Assembly (NCBI GenBank): GCA_022453515.1
Contig: JAJNNY010000024.1
Coordinates: forward strand, 1 to 64,000
DNA from: Astrocystis sublimbata
Taxonomy: Eukaryota; Ascomycota; Sordariomycetes; Xylariales; Xylariaceae
Reading direction: 5' to 3'
DNA length: 64,000 nt
Shown: piece by piece, positions 37,249 through 48,504 of the stretch
How positions within the stretch are numbered: position 1 is the stretch's first letter
Layout of the letters: the number at the start of each line of letters is the position of its first letter
Notes under the pieces: generated by a model
The model's input: only the letters and a program-made list of their open reading frames with translations
Told to the model about the DNA's origin: nothing
Databases searched by the model: none
Program-made: the position numbers and the translations under genes

Positions 37249-37933
37249 GGAGTGAATATGTTCATATCACATGAAAAGTGTAATCGCGAAGGGGAGGGAA
37301 TACGAAAATCGCCTTTTAATCGCCTTTTCGTAATGGACAAACAGGTTCAAGAAATAAGGCTAAGCCCGCGTCTACCTACAGTACCTGTTTCTGGTAGTCA
37401 CAAGTAGAATTAGCGGCATAGGCGGGCGTTTCCCACGGTCAGCTTGCAAGTGAGAAGACATGTAAAGTGCAAGATTAGTCGTTGATTGGACATAACAGTG
37501 AATTACACCCAAACTCATGTTTTGTGTGGCAACTATCCCACCCAAGCCAAGCCGATGAACAGGCGTTCGATTAGTGGTGCAATGCTAAGGTTCACAGTAA
37601 GACTATAATATTGGCAACCTGGCATGCCTGGGTGGGTGCCTGGATACCTGGCAAGAACAGCTATCTGCTGCCCAGGCGGTACCTAGGTACCTAACCTTAG
37701 AGGCTGCTGGCTGGCCCTATCGCAGAGTACATAGGAGGTACCTACCTAGGGTACTGTACTCCAGGGCTGTAGCTTATCGCCCGAGCCACCTAACAACAGT
37801 GGAAACGTGCAATGACGTAAGGACCTCACTGAAGCAGTGAAGTACAGCCCCACGCCTTAAATCCATTTTGTACCTGGGCGTCACATCTGCCTCTGTTCAT
37901 CAGAACGTGAAAGGCACCACGGCAGACCGTACA
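37249..37933. other. Intergenic, upstream of the DUF726 gene
   Basis: About 680 bp. A TAGGTACC cluster at 37675-37757 lies 180 bp upstream of the next start codon. The stretch from 37868 to 37933 is open in the coding frame but has no ATG. Confidence 0.5.
37675..37757. repeat. TAGGTACC repeat cluster
   Basis: CGGTACCTAGGTACCTAACC and GGAGGTACCTACCTAGGGTACTG units just upstream of the DUF726 gene. Same motif family as elsewhere. Confidence 0.65.
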
Positions 37934-40054
37934 ATGGCCTCAATATTCCAAAAAGCCGGCGACGCCCTGCGCGGCAAGTCCGGGAACACGGACAGCCAAG
38001 ATGAGGGTGCGTCGCTAACTACAGTGCTCGGGACGGACGAGGATCGTGGGGCGCTCACGCTGCTGATATGCGACATCACTGAGATCATGCGAAAACGGCA
38101 GCTCGACACGTTCGATTCCAGTGAAACTGGTGACCAAACTGTCGCTGATGACTCGGGCCTGCTCACTGCTGAAAAAGACACAGGCGAGGAGGCGGGCGAA
38201 GCAGCAGATGCCAACCGCCAGGTGCAGCCTAACACCCTTGAGAAACAAAAAGCCGAGCTCGCCAAGCGGGAGAAGGAGGTAAACGAGGCGAGCATGGTTG
38301 AGCTGAAGACCGATTTGCTCAATTTCTTTGACGATTGGCGGGACACAGTCATCCTTCGGGTTGGGGAGGCTATCAATTCCAGAAAAGAAGCCGGGGAGCA
38401 ATCCAAGAACCCAAAGCCAGAGCTTTCTGAAGAGGATACCGAGTCATCCTCGGCTGGATTGAAGACTGATGAAAACACGACCAAGATCGATGAGGTACTG
38501 AGAGAGCTATATCCACCAGTCGACACATCGTTGCGGGCACTGGGACAGTCTAAACGAGTACTCATACTGCACTCGATGCTTTTACTCATGTTGAGTCTTG
38601 AGCATTACAACTCCTACTCACGTACACTCTTACTTCACTGCACGGCATCGTTGGGCTTGTCTGTCAAGCTTCTATCAGAAGACGAGGGCCAGGTTGCAAA
38701 GGGGCTACTGATCGCCGCAAAACAAATGTCGGCGGAAGAAGAAACGAAGAAGAAGGCCGAGGAAAACAGCATGGCTCGGAAATGGAAGATGGGCGCTGCC
38801 GGAGTCGCTGGTGCTACCCTGATCGGCATTACTGGTGGACTGGCAGCACCATTTCTCGCTGCTGGGATAGGAACGGTTTTAGGAGGTATCGGTCTCGGAG
38901 CCACAGCAACTGCAGGACTTTTGGGATCCCTGGCTGGAAGTGGTGTCCTTGTCGGAGGCCTCTTCGGGGCATACGGAGCTCGCATGTCCACTCAGGCCAT
39001 GGAGAGATATACAAGAGACGTTGAAGACTTCGCATTCATACCTGTTGAGAAGTCGAGCAAGGATGAGGCCACCGCTCATCGGCTGCGAGTTGGTATAGGT
39101 ATTTCGGGTTGGCTGAGTGACGCAAACGACGTCGTCCTTCCATGGAAGGTTTTGGACGGCGAGGGTTTGGAGACTTTTGCTCTACGATACGAAGTCGAAG
39201 CATTGCAGAGTCTAGGCAACTCCCTGAGAACCCTGATCACCTCGCTAGCTTGGAAATTTGCCAAGACCGAGATCATCAAACGCACTGTATTTGCGGCATT
39301 GATGGCAGGGCTTTGGCCGATATCACTAACAAATGCTGGCCGTATTATTGACAACCCCTGGAGTATCGCTAGCCAACGAGCGCAGAAGGCGGGGGAAGTC
39401 CTCGCGGATGCTCTGATCAACAAAGCGCAAGGTGAAAGACCTGTGACTCTAATCGGATACTCACTTGGCGCCAGAGTCATTTACATCTGCCTCCAGCAGC
39501 TCGCCAAGCGGAAGGCTTTTGGCCTCGTTGAGAATGTAGTCCTTCTGGGGGCACCCACTCCCAGCGATTCTGCTGGATGGCGTCGGATCCGTTCAGTGGT
39601 AGCAGGCCGGCTGGTCAACGCCTACAGCTCCAGGGACTACATTTTGGCTTTCCTCTACCGAACCAATAGCATACAATACGGAGTGGCAGGCCTGCAGCCA
39701 GTCCTCAACGTGAAGGGAGTGGAGAACGTGAACGTAGGCGACCTCGTTGAGGGACACACTCTATATCGACATGCCACAGGCCCAATCCTCGGCCGGTTGG
39801 GCTTTGAAGACGTCAACTTCCACGAACTTAAGCATGAGGAACACTTGCTTAAGCAGCAAGAGCAGGAGGAAAGACAAAAGCGTGAGGAAGCAGGCAGTAT
39901 TTACCAACCCGACGGCGACGAGAAGGCCATGCTAGACGCGAGCAATAATGAAATAAGCCGATTAGAGGACGAAGCCGAGCAGAGCGAACAGCAAAACCCT
40001 ATTGCATCGCGGACTGGAGCACAAGGGTCGAGCGAACGAATGGTCTCCAATTAA
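37934..40054 (+). CDS. DUF726-family alpha/beta-hydrolase, Mil1/TMCO4-like
   Basis: A single exon from the ATG at 37934 (MASIFQKAGDALRG), 706 residues. An upstream frame extension has no ATG, so this start is used. An acidic, coiled N-terminal half (residues about 40-200) leads to a glycine/alanine-rich hydrophobic hairpin near residues 290-350 (AAGVAGATLIGITGGLAAPF, then GLGATATAGLLGSLAGSGVL), likely membrane-inserted. A VGIGISGWL block and the lipase-type nucleophile elbow GYSLGARVIYICL come next, near residue 510. The C-terminus is a basic/acidic coil (KQQEQEERQKREE). Yeast Mil1 (YFL034W) and human TMCO4 share this architecture. Mil1 binds the clathrin adaptor AP-1, and no enzymatic substrate is established. 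The GxSxG motif is intact, so hydrolase activity is possible. Confidence 0.9.
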   Translation: MASIFQKAGDALRGKSGNTDSQDEGASLTTVLGTDEDRGALTLLICDITEIMRKRQLDTFDSSETGDQTVADDSGLLTAEKDTGEEAGEAADANRQVQPNTLEKQKAELAKREKEVNEASMVELKTDLLNFFDDWRDTVILRVGEAINSRKEAGEQSKNPKPELSEEDTESSSAGLKTDENTTKIDEVLRELYPPVDTSLRALGQSKRVLILHSMLLLMLSLEHYNSYSRTLLLHCTASLGLSVKLLSEDEGQVAKGLLIAAKQMSAEEETKKKAEENSMARKWKMGAAGVAGATLIGITGGLAAPFLAAGIGTVLGGIGLGATATAGLLGSLAGSGVLVGGLFGAYGARMSTQAMERYTRDVEDFAFIPVEKSSKDEATAHRLRVGIGISGWLSDANDVVLPWKVLDGEGLETFALRYEVEALQSLGNSLRTLITSLAWKFAKTEIIKRTVFAALMAGLWPISLTNAGRIIDNPWSIASQRAQKAGEVLADALINKAQGERPVTLIGYSLGARVIYICLQQLAKRKAFGLVENVVLLGAPTPSDSAGWRRIRSVVAGRLVNAYSSRDYILAFLYRTNSIQYGVAGLQPVLNVKGVENVNVGDLVEGHTLYRHATGPILGRLGFEDVNFHELKHEEHLLKQQEQEERQKREEAGSIYQPDGDEKAMLDASNNEISRLEDEAEQSEQQNPIASRTGAQGSSERMVSN

Positions 40055-40713
40055 AAGCACACACGCAGAGCTCCTAGTGGGTATTTTAGCGGTCCTCGGA
40101 TCAAGTAGAGGCATTCCTAATATGACAATACCAGGTTATTCACATCCAGTGGTTTCTTATTGCTTGACTTAGGTACTTATCTACGTAGGTAGCACTTGTG
40201 TCAGCTTTGGCTCATATGCGTGCTTTCCGTGCAAACAAAAGAAGTACCCATATAATCTTGAAGTGTTGAAGATACGAAGACAATGGCAATGAAGGATGAC
40301 TAGGCTGAATTACGACGTCATCAGAACAGAACAATCCGGCTACTCAGCCCTAGCTAGGGGGCTCGGGGGTAAATGAAGATCGATGAGCGGGCGTGGCGAT
40401 CCCTGCTGAAACAGCCACAGCCGGTTGGATGAATGACAGATCCAGTTTATTAGCTGACGACACTTGTATCCAATCCTTTAAGCAAGCCTGCTGCTCGCGG
40501 AATATGTGCAATACTCAACTCACAGCATCGTGACACACCGTCGAGAACTCTCCAGCCCAATGCGAATTTGTTCTATTGCCTCCTCTGTTTGCATGCTGCG
40601 CCCATCTCTCCTGACTTGCGCGCTGTGGCCTGATTGAGACCTCCCGAGTCGATCCTTGAGGACAAATACCATCGCACCCGATCCATCGCGTCTACCCCTT
40701 AGAGACCGCAAAG
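40055..40713. other. Intergenic
   Basis: About 660 bp between the DUF726 stop and the Mpv17-family start, both on the plus strand. It includes the first gene's 3' end and the second's promoter. Nothing specific was found. Confidence 0.5.
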
Positions 40714-41325
40714 ATGATGCTGTCGCCGATCGCAAAAGCCACCTTGGCGTCCGCCGCCCTCTCGAGCGTGTCGAACGTGCTCGCACAGATTCTCGAGGCC
40801 TACCGCGACGGCAAACCGTTCGCATTCGACGCGGTCCTGTTCCTGCGCTTTGTCTTCATCACCTTGTTGACCGCGCCGCCCAATTACAAGTGGCAGCAGC
40901 TCCTCGAGCAAACGTTTCCGGCTTACGAGCGACAGCGGCCAAGTGCCGGCGGCGACGATGCGCGCGACCTCGAGAAGCAGTTGAAGGAGAAACCCGACAC
41001 TGGAGCCGGGCCCGAAGCGAAGCCCAAGCTGAATCTGAGGAATACCTTTGCCAAGTGGTTCATAGACTGCATCACGATCGGCGCCATCTTCAACACCGCC
41101 GCCTTCTTCCTTCTTATGGGTATACTGAAGGGGCAGCCTGGAGCCGTCATCACGCACAACATCCGCACCGAAACGATCCCGGTCATTATTGCGGGCTATA
41201 AGATCTGGCCCTTTGCATCGATCGTGAGCTTCAGCTTCATACCCGTTGAACGCAGGATCGTGTTCCTCAACTTCATTGGGCTGCTTTGGGGGATCTATAT
41301 GAGTCTAGTAGCATCGCGAGTATAG
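40714..41325 (+). CDS. Mpv17/PMP22-family membrane protein
   Basis: A single exon of 203 residues. An ATG-ATG pair opens it. The family pattern is clear: a first helix with LASAALSSVSNVLAQIL, then FDAVLFLRFVFITLL with the short APPNYKWQQLLEQTFP motif. A helix around IGAIFNTAAFFLLMGIL follows, and the C-terminal block is WPFASIVSFSFIPVERRIVFLNFIGLLWGIYMSLVASRV. That block corresponds to the Mpv17 signature WP..Q...F..VP...R......G..W..Y.S. Family members sit in peroxisomal or inner mitochondrial membranes (Pmp22, Sym1, Mpv17) and have been proposed to be channels. A hydrophilic insert (GDDARDLEKQLKEKPDTG) in the middle is long, as in a filamentous-fungal subgroup. Which organelle it uses is not determined by the sequence. 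Confidence 0.9.
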   Translation: MMLSPIAKATLASAALSSVSNVLAQILEAYRDGKPFAFDAVLFLRFVFITLLTAPPNYKWQQLLEQTFPAYERQRPSAGGDDARDLEKQLKEKPDTGAGPEAKPKLNLRNTFAKWFIDCITIGAIFNTAAFFLLMGILKGQPGAVITHNIRTETIPVIIAGYKIWPFASIVSFSFIPVERRIVFLNFIGLLWGIYMSLVASRV

Positions 41326-41974
41326 ATTGGCCGAGCGACGACAGGGGAAGCGGATAAAGATCACATGCAGTATGCAGGGTAGAGCCTGGCAGTAGCAACT
41401 AATCTGCAAAATGAATGGATATCGCATAGTATATTATCGGGCAGGTTCGGCGAGTAAAAGCGACCTTGAGATGATGGCGGCACGTTCTCAAACAATGCCT
41501 TAGATGCGAAGGAATCCATCGACAGGCAATGAATCTAATTCACAGTTTTCACATATTGTTCAAAAAAGCCCCACGTCCGCGTTGCACCTTTGATATATAT
41601 GCTGTTCTTGTGGAAATTCAAATGGGCAAAGTCAAGTAGCATGATGAGTGAACTATCTACCTACCTATCAAAAGTACTTATTTGTCTCCAGCTACGGCGC
41701 TCATTTTCCCAAAGGCAACGATGTCCATACATAAAGGATTGAAGATGCTTTCGATCACAATCTTGAGTATGCTGGTTATTATGATCAGATAAAGTCATGA
41801 ATTCGCTCGATATCTAAAAAGTGAAAAACTGGGCGATGTATCTATTCCGGTAGAGCGATCATGCAACTCCCAGTTATACACAACCCGGAAGTCTGTCTCG
41901 AATATTCCTTGGTACCCCAAACGTAGCATTGGCCACATGTCCTGCCAGATGTGCATGTTATTTTTCCATTGCTG
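41326..41974. other. Intergenic, convergent 3' ends
   Basis: About 650 bp, AT-rich, between the Mpv17-family gene and the next, minus-strand ORF. No feature was seen. Confidence 0.5.
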
Positions 41975-43150
41975 TTAAAAAGCCCCGCAAAGCGTACAGA
42001 CACAGACACAGTCAACAAATTGTTTGTTTGCTAACACACCCTCAATGACATCAAGTTCATGTGGGCAGCACTGCGGAAGGTCTTCCCGTGCCCCCAGTTC
42101 CGTGCAACACGAACTGACCGAGTCTTCTGAAGTCGTATCACTGTACGTAACACTGGGGAGATTATCGCTCGCGGTACTGTCAGGGCGCAGAGGGTCGTTC
42201 GGGGGTATTTCGTTCTCGATGCCCCAGGCTTCCCACCATTCGACGAGATCACCGTCTTCGCCAAACTCCTCGTCTTTTTGACTGTCTGATGACTGGTAGA
42301 GAAAGGTTTCGTTTAGAGCATGCTCGTCGTCCCAGGTACTTCCACTCTCGGTCACACTTGAACCCTGTTCAGTGACGAGATCGAATTTGCGTAGCCTGAT
42401 GGGCCCATGGCGGAAAATTGTCCTTGGTGCACGTGGCGTCGATTGTAATGGAATATTCCGAGGCTTTGGGATAATACTTCTCCTGAACGTAAAAGCAATG
42501 GGCGATAATTCTGGGATTGGATCGAGCCTGAACAGGCCAGATTCCCTTTCCGAGCGGTAGCATTTGCTTGATAGCCGCCGCGGCACATATGGAGGTGCCC
42601 GTTGCCCGCCTGCAGGAACTTGTCGAGTGTGTTCCCCAGTTGTGTTTGGCGGCGACACTTTTATTTGCTGCACTGTGTTTTTCTGCGTTCCATCCTCCTT
42701 TGTATCCTCCGGGGGGTTGATCATGTGAATTTCGCTTCCAAACATTATTGTTTCTAATAGGGTGCGTACGGACCGAGTTCTGCGATGCTTTGAACTCTTG
42801 AAACTCTGGAGTCTGTGATTCAAAACAGTTTTGAGTTTAGTGATATCGTGATAGCCATCAGCTGCGATTCGAGATGTCGTAGTGTCCGACATGAATCGAT
42901 GCTGCCATATACTTGGTGATCGTGCTTCTCCATCTAATTTGAGCTCCACTGATTTGCCACGAGCCGTGGGGAAATTGAAAGCCTCCATGGAGGGACTGCT
43001 TGTTCCCATCACTAGAGCATGATCTTTGGGACCCATCATGCGAGAACTTGGCTCGGGATTTGAGACGGCAGGCCATAGGGTATACATAGAGTGCTGTATC
43101 TCTCGCGATCTGTGTCCACGGTCTCGACTGGTTGCACAGTTAGTATTCAT
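41975..43150 (-). CDS. Hypothetical protein
   Basis: Not recognised. An ATG-initiated single-exon ORF of 391 codons on the minus strand. The first two thirds are basic and Ser/Thr/Pro-rich, with short conserved-looking patches (LKTVLNHRLQSFKSSKHRRTRSVRTLLE). The last third is acidic (SDSQKDEEFGEDGDLVEWWEAWGIENEIPPNDPLR), followed by SVTYSDTTSEDSVSSCC. The C-terminus is Cys-rich and short (ADLPQCC-like, VDCVCVCTLCGAF). No transmembrane segment or enzyme motif is seen. The low hydrophobicity and charge blocks suggest a disordered nuclear or cytoplasmic protein. An intron-free 1.2-kb open frame makes a real gene likely, although I have no homologue in mind. Confidence 0.6.
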   Translation of the reverse strand: MNTNCATSRDRGHRSREIQHSMYTLWPAVSNPEPSSRMMGPKDHALVMGTSSPSMEAFNFPTARGKSVELKLDGEARSPSIWQHRFMSDTTTSRIAADGYHDITKLKTVLNHRLQSFKSSKHRRTRSVRTLLETIMFGSEIHMINPPEDTKEDGTQKNTVQQIKVSPPNTTGEHTRQVPAGGQRAPPYVPRRLSSKCYRSERESGLFRLDPIPELSPIAFTFRRSIIPKPRNIPLQSTPRAPRTIFRHGPIRLRKFDLVTEQGSSVTESGSTWDDEHALNETFLYQSSDSQKDEEFGEDGDLVEWWEAWGIENEIPPNDPLRPDSTASDNLPSVTYSDTTSEDSVSSCCTELGAREDLPQCCPHELDVIEGVLANKQFVDCVCVCTLCGAF

Positions 43151-44652
43151 TTCTCACGCACCTTGACGCGGATGCTGAAAGCTTCTTCCTCGAGCTTTCG
43201 TGGCTATTCGTGGCTAGAATATCTACTCACCTTCGGCACGGTAGGTAAATATTGGAATAATGCGTAAATATGCTCAGCTCAGAATAAGGACTCCGACCTA
43301 AGTAAGCTTATTATCTGCGTGCGCGGCGTAGGATTGATACTCCTGTCAGATAAATCATGCATAGGACAAAGATTTAAATGCGTCCAGGGCTCCGGCCCTT
43401 TTCCAGAAACAACTTGTCCAACTTCAAGCGTCGTCAGTTAGTTGCACCGGGTCCGCACGTTTTTCCTATAGCTACGAGAAGAAACATACGGACCCGTGAC
43501 GAGTGGCATCGCTCAAATGTATCACGAGTCCAGATCGTCGGTAGCAAATACTAAAAACCCCCATTGTCTAATCGTGGCACATCGTTAGCCAAAGACTCCA
43601 GCAACTAGCTCTTGGGTGGGAGGGATGAGCATCCCGGCCGTCAATGACCTTTCTTAGTCACTGATGCCACTGCGCTCCCTTCGCCGTAGAACAAAACAGC
43701 TCAATACGGGCTCGGGCTCGGTGATTCCACACCACAAACTATCGCGATGGTACAAGTTGGACACAAGTGGCAAACTACCCTATACCTCCTGATGAAACCC
43801 CCTCTTAAACCTGAAATTGAAGGGAGGGATACATGACAAGTACCTACCTACCTTAGGTACATACCTACCTACCTAGGTAAGTAGGTACCTATAGATAATG
43901 AGTATTGATGAGGCGGAACACATGACCTCAAACTAGAGTATACAGTTGATTGCCTCTGGGCAACCCTTCTTCCTATCTTGACTGTTTTCTCTTCCCATAT
44001 GGATCAAGCAACAAGGATGAACTTAGTCGCGCGCCAAGAGATATGTCAGGCTCTACCTAAAGAAAAGATGATGCTGCTCCGGTGCTATTGCCGGTGCCCT
44101 CGTGGCGAGAACAATCGGTGACAGTTACGTACATCGACTTAAAAGAAGCTGCACATTTTACATCTCAACACGTAGAGACTGCCCTTCCTACGTGAAAGCT
44201 ATCGCAGGGAAAGCACGAAGGTATGGCATGTGCTCTTTTGCTCTTCTGGGGGCCTGGACACATTCCCTCGGCGGCCTTCATGTAGGTAGGTACCTCGGTA
44301 CTTGACCCCTGTTCATAGGCGCATATTAGCGTTTGGACATTGGATAAAACAGCAGCTGATTGGCGCAGAGCCCAGCGTCTACTTCCAGATTTGGCAAGCC
44401 ACTGCGGCAGTTGCCGTAGTTCAGCTAGGTAGGTAGCTGCGGGGTTCTGGACGGGAGCAAGGTTATCTGAGCTAGGCATTTACTGGTACTAGTAGGTACA
44501 GTACAGGTCCGGTGTAGGCATCCAGGGCCGTCTAGAAAACCCCACCCCCACTCCCACCTCTTCGACTCTTCCCTCTCACCGACTCTGCTTTTGTCAAATT
44601 TGAAAGCCAAGTCAGTCGTCTATTCGCCTTTGCCTTCGATCGAATTGAAACC
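43151..44652. other. Divergent promoter region of the copper ATPase gene
   Basis: About 1.5 kb between the hypothetical (-) and the ATPase (+). TAGGTACC clusters sit at 43845-43892, 44284-44300 and 44430-44445. Metal-responsive sites would be expected here, but I could not define one with confidence by eye. Confidence 0.5.
43845..43892. repeat. TAGGTACC repeat cluster
   Basis: Consecutive CCTACCTACC, TTAGGTACAT, ACCTACCTACCTAGG and TAAGTAGGTACC units within about 50 bp. Confidence 0.7.
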
Positions 44653-47565
44653 ATGGGTGCTGATTGCTGTGGCGGAAAGAAGACGCCTCCTGCCGCAGAG
44701 GCGGGAGCAGCCGGCCCTTCCTGCGGGAACCCGCCAGCGGCAGATTCTGGTCAGAGGACGGACTGCTGTGGTCCGAGCAAAGAAATGGACCAGAAGCCAG
44801 CTTGTTGCACCCCGAACAATGAGAGATGCAATGGTACAACTTGCCAAAGTGCTCTGTTCCATAACCCGTGCTGACTGCCTTTGCTGTGTAGAGGAATGTC
44901 TCAAGTCGGTTGCCGCTACACTCTGCGCCGAAGGCGTTGGCTGTCATGCTGCTGGTTACAGTGGCCGTACGCCCATCCTACACAATCGCTGTTCCATGCT
45001 CTGGCTAATGATATGTCGTAGATGGTTCTGGAAGCGGCTCTGGTGGGCTTCAAGACTCAGCTTGTGATGCTCACATGATCATGGCTTTTGCGCAGTACCA
45101 GTCATTCTTGGATAATGTGCGATGCATCTGTCGCAGCATGATTGAGCGTGGCTACAAGTCCTGCTGCAAGCCCCCGGGAGCAGGGACGGAGTCTCCAGAT
45201 CGAATCGCCGTGGTTGCGGGCCCTAGCAACGGTGACGCTCGCAAGAAGAGTTGTTGCAGTGTTCCAGCTGGTCCTACAGTCACTGGGAAAGCTGGTTGTT
45301 GTCCAACGAGTGAGACCCAAGCCCAGAGCCGTCCCAGGTGCTCGGCTGGTAGTACCGGCAAATCCAAGTCTAGTGGCTGTTGCGGTAGTAAGCAGGTAGT
45401 TGGGAACGGCTGTGGAGAAGTAAAGAACAGCTGCAGCAGTACGATGAAACCTAAGGAATCCTGTGCCAAGCCAAAATCCGACAATTGCTGTGATACCAGT
45501 CCCAAAGCCGGGGCTGAGGGAAGTTGCAATGATGGCTGTTGTGGTAGTAAGAAGCCCTCGGATGACTCCTGCTCTAAAAAGGCTAATTTGGGGGATCATC
45601 TCGACACCGAGCTGGAGCCCGAAGACAGCTGCGAAGGTGACTGTTGCGGAAACAAGAGATTGTCGGGCTACGCTAGTGACGATGGCCTTCTCAATCAGAC
45701 TGCTGATACATGCTGCGATAGCAAGGTAGCGCGTGGGCCAGGGCCACGCAACGACACGAAGAAACAATGTGCATCCGCAAAGTTGAAAGCTGGCAACAGC
45801 AATGATGACTTTGATATTGAGAGAGGTCACGACAAGCCTTCAATCCGGATCGGCGTTACGGGCATGACTTGCAATGGATGTAGCGAGAACTTGTCACGAA
45901 ATCTCGAGGCCAATGGTGCCCGTAATAGTGAGTCAAAATGATTGACAACCCCGTCTTTGAATAACACCAGGTGGCCCCTACTTTGTCTTTTGCAACCAAG
46001 GGTCTCTGCAAATTTCGCAGAGAGACTTGGAAATGTGTTACAACATGGGATTTTCTAACGTAAAATACAGTTCGTGTCAATTACCTACAAGGTTATGCGG
46101 ACTTCACTATCGACCCTCCTCTGGACCTCGATCCAATTCTCTCTAAGACTCGAGAGGCTACTGGGTTTCAAATTGCTATCATGGGTGGTGACGAATCCAT
46201 TACCGTCCTGACTTCAGGTTCAGAAGCCACTGCGGCACTTTCGCGACTCGAATACGATGGTGTTGAAGAAATCGTTATCTTAAACAAGAGCACCGTCCGT
46301 ATTCATTACAACCCTTCAATCATCGGTGCTCGGGACCTCTTTCACAGGATCAGGCACTTTTCGACCGTACTTGCACCTCCTCAGAATGATCAGCAACTTG
46401 CTTCGGGCCGTAAGCGATTCATCGTTCTCCTTTTCGAGACTATTGCGTCGTTCGTTTTCACCATCCCAGTACTCGTCTTAGCTTGGGGGGAAACCAACGT
46501 CAACAAAAACACGAAGTCGATCGTCTCATTCGTCCTAGGTACCTTGGTGCAAATTCTCGCTGTTCCAGTATTCTACAAGCCAGCACTCAGTTCCTTGCTA
46601 CGTTATGGAGTTCTTGAACTCGACATGTTAGTTGTGGTTGCCATCACAGCTGCATACATATACTCTGTTGTGGCTTTTGGATACCTCATTTCGGGCAAAC
46701 CTTTGGAGACCGATTCGTTCTTTGAGACAAGCTCACTTCTCATCTCACTCATAATGCTAGGTCGCCTTGTTGCTAGCTATGCCCGCATTCGAGCAGTTGC
46801 CGCCGTATCATTACGCTCGTTGCAAGTTGGTACCGCTGTACTTATCGAAGATGAAGCTGATCTAGAAATCGACTCTAGACTGTTACAATTCGGCGATATT
46901 TTCAGTATGTGCCCCTGGATATTTGATCCCCCAATATGAAGTCCCTATTTTCTGATATGCGTATGCTGGCTCCTGAGTGTTTCTTCCCATGAGTTAAATG
47001 GTAGATTCTAATATATTTTCTTCTGGCAGAGGTCTCACCCCATAGTCGAGTTCCAACAGATGGGACCATCATGTCAGGATACAGCGAGATCGATGAATCT
47101 ATGGTTACGGGAGAGAGCCTTCCAGTCACTAAAGGGCCCGGCGAATCTCTGATCGCTGGCACCACCAATGGCACTGGTACCCTCGTCGTGCGGTTGACTA
47201 GGCTGCCTGGTAAAAACACGATTACGGATATAGCCAAGCTCGTAGAAGACGCCAGTAGCTCAAGGCCACGGGTTCAAGAGATCGCTGACAGGGTTGCAAG
47301 CTGGTTCTTACCCACGGTGTCAACACTGGCCATAGTGGTTTTCATCACCTGGGCTGTTGTTGGGGTGAAAGCGAGGAATCAGGCTGGTAGCGAGTCTATT
47401 GCCACTGCCATCACGTACGCAGTTGCGGTCCTTGCGGTTTCTTGCCCTTGTGGCATAGGTTTAGCTGTTCCCCTGGTTCTCGTGATCGCCAATGGCATTG
47501 CTGCGCGCGGCGGTGTTATTGTCAAGTCAGCTGAGTGCACTGAACGATCGAGAAATATTACAGAC

Positions 47566-47596
<31 letters not shown>

Positions 47597-48504
47597 AGCC
47601 AACTCTCGATGTCGTCGCTGAAGAGTTGTTCGAGAGCACTGCGGCGGATGCTCGCAGTATCACAATGGCACTCGTCGGTGACAATGAACACCCGGTTTCA
47701 AAAGCGATTGCAAGACACTTGGGACCCGACACTCAACCCTCTTCATCAGTCACCAATGTTCAAAGTGTTCCTGGGTATGGTGTTGAAGGCTCGATGCCTG
47801 GCCGTTTGGTTCGTGCTGGGCATGCAAGCTGGGCTGGGAACGAGTCGTTGACACAGACTCGAAAGATGCTTGATGATGGCATGACCATCTTAATGGTCAC
47901 ACAAGATTCGACCCCAATTGTTGTTTACGGCCTACGCACACGACTCCGAATTGATGCTGTTGCAACTGTTGCGAAACTCCGCGATAATGGTATTCATGTT
48001 CATCTCGTCTCCGGAGACCAAAACAAAGCTGTGCAAGTAGTTGCAGGTGCTGTGGGTATTGATCGAGCGAACGTTGCGTCGCAGAGAAGCCCCAAGGAGA
48101 AGCAGGAATATGTGGCTGCACTTATGGCACAACCGGACAAGGTGGTGATGTTCTGCGGCGATGGGACAAACGACGCACCGGCCGTGGCTCAGGCTGACAT
48201 TGGCGTTCAACTTAGCGACAGCATTACTAGCGAGGTCACAAGGAGTGCTGCCGATATCGTGCTGCTGTCAGGGCTGAGCGGTATCCCTTTCCTTATCGAA
48301 GTCAGCCATGCTGCGTTCGCGCGTATTGCATTCAATTTCATTTGGTCGGCCATATACAATGTCTTCGCAATTCTCCTCGCTGCCGGCGCCTTCGTCCGAG
48401 TTCGCATTGCACCCGCTTACGCAGGCGCAGGTGAGCTTGTGAGCATTTTGCCGATCATCATCGCTGCCCTGACAATGCTTCTTGTCAAGCTGCGCCCAAA
48501 CTAA
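44653..48504 (+). CDS. P1B-type copper-exporting ATPase, CrpA-like, with cysteine-rich N-terminus
   Basis: Five exons, 44653-44833, 44892-44954, 45022-45927, 46071-46904 and 47030-48504, give 1152 residues. The N-terminal 360 residues hold about a dozen Cys-Cys pairs (GADCCGG, DCCGP, KSCCKP, GCCGS, DNCCD), as in Aspergillus CrpA. One heavy-metal-associated GMTCNGC motif follows, with Cys at 365 and 368. The P-type core has TGES (688-691), the transmembrane metal site CPC (800-802, SCPCGIGLA), DKTGT with the phosphorylated Asp at 844, the nucleotide HP motif (NEHPVSKAI) and GDGTNDAP (1038-1045). CrpA exports copper from the cytosol and confers copper resistance. The last helix has GAGELVSILPIIIA instead of the MxxSS of typical Cu+ pumps. 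Copper remains the best guess, though cadmium or silver is not excluded. The second intron uses a weak GTTACA donor. Confidence 0.92.

Noticed and set aside
45102..45830. A 242-codon minus-strand open frame inside the copper ATPase gene
   Set aside because: It is the antisense shadow of the cysteine-rich N-terminal exon, which is supported by family motifs and splice phases.
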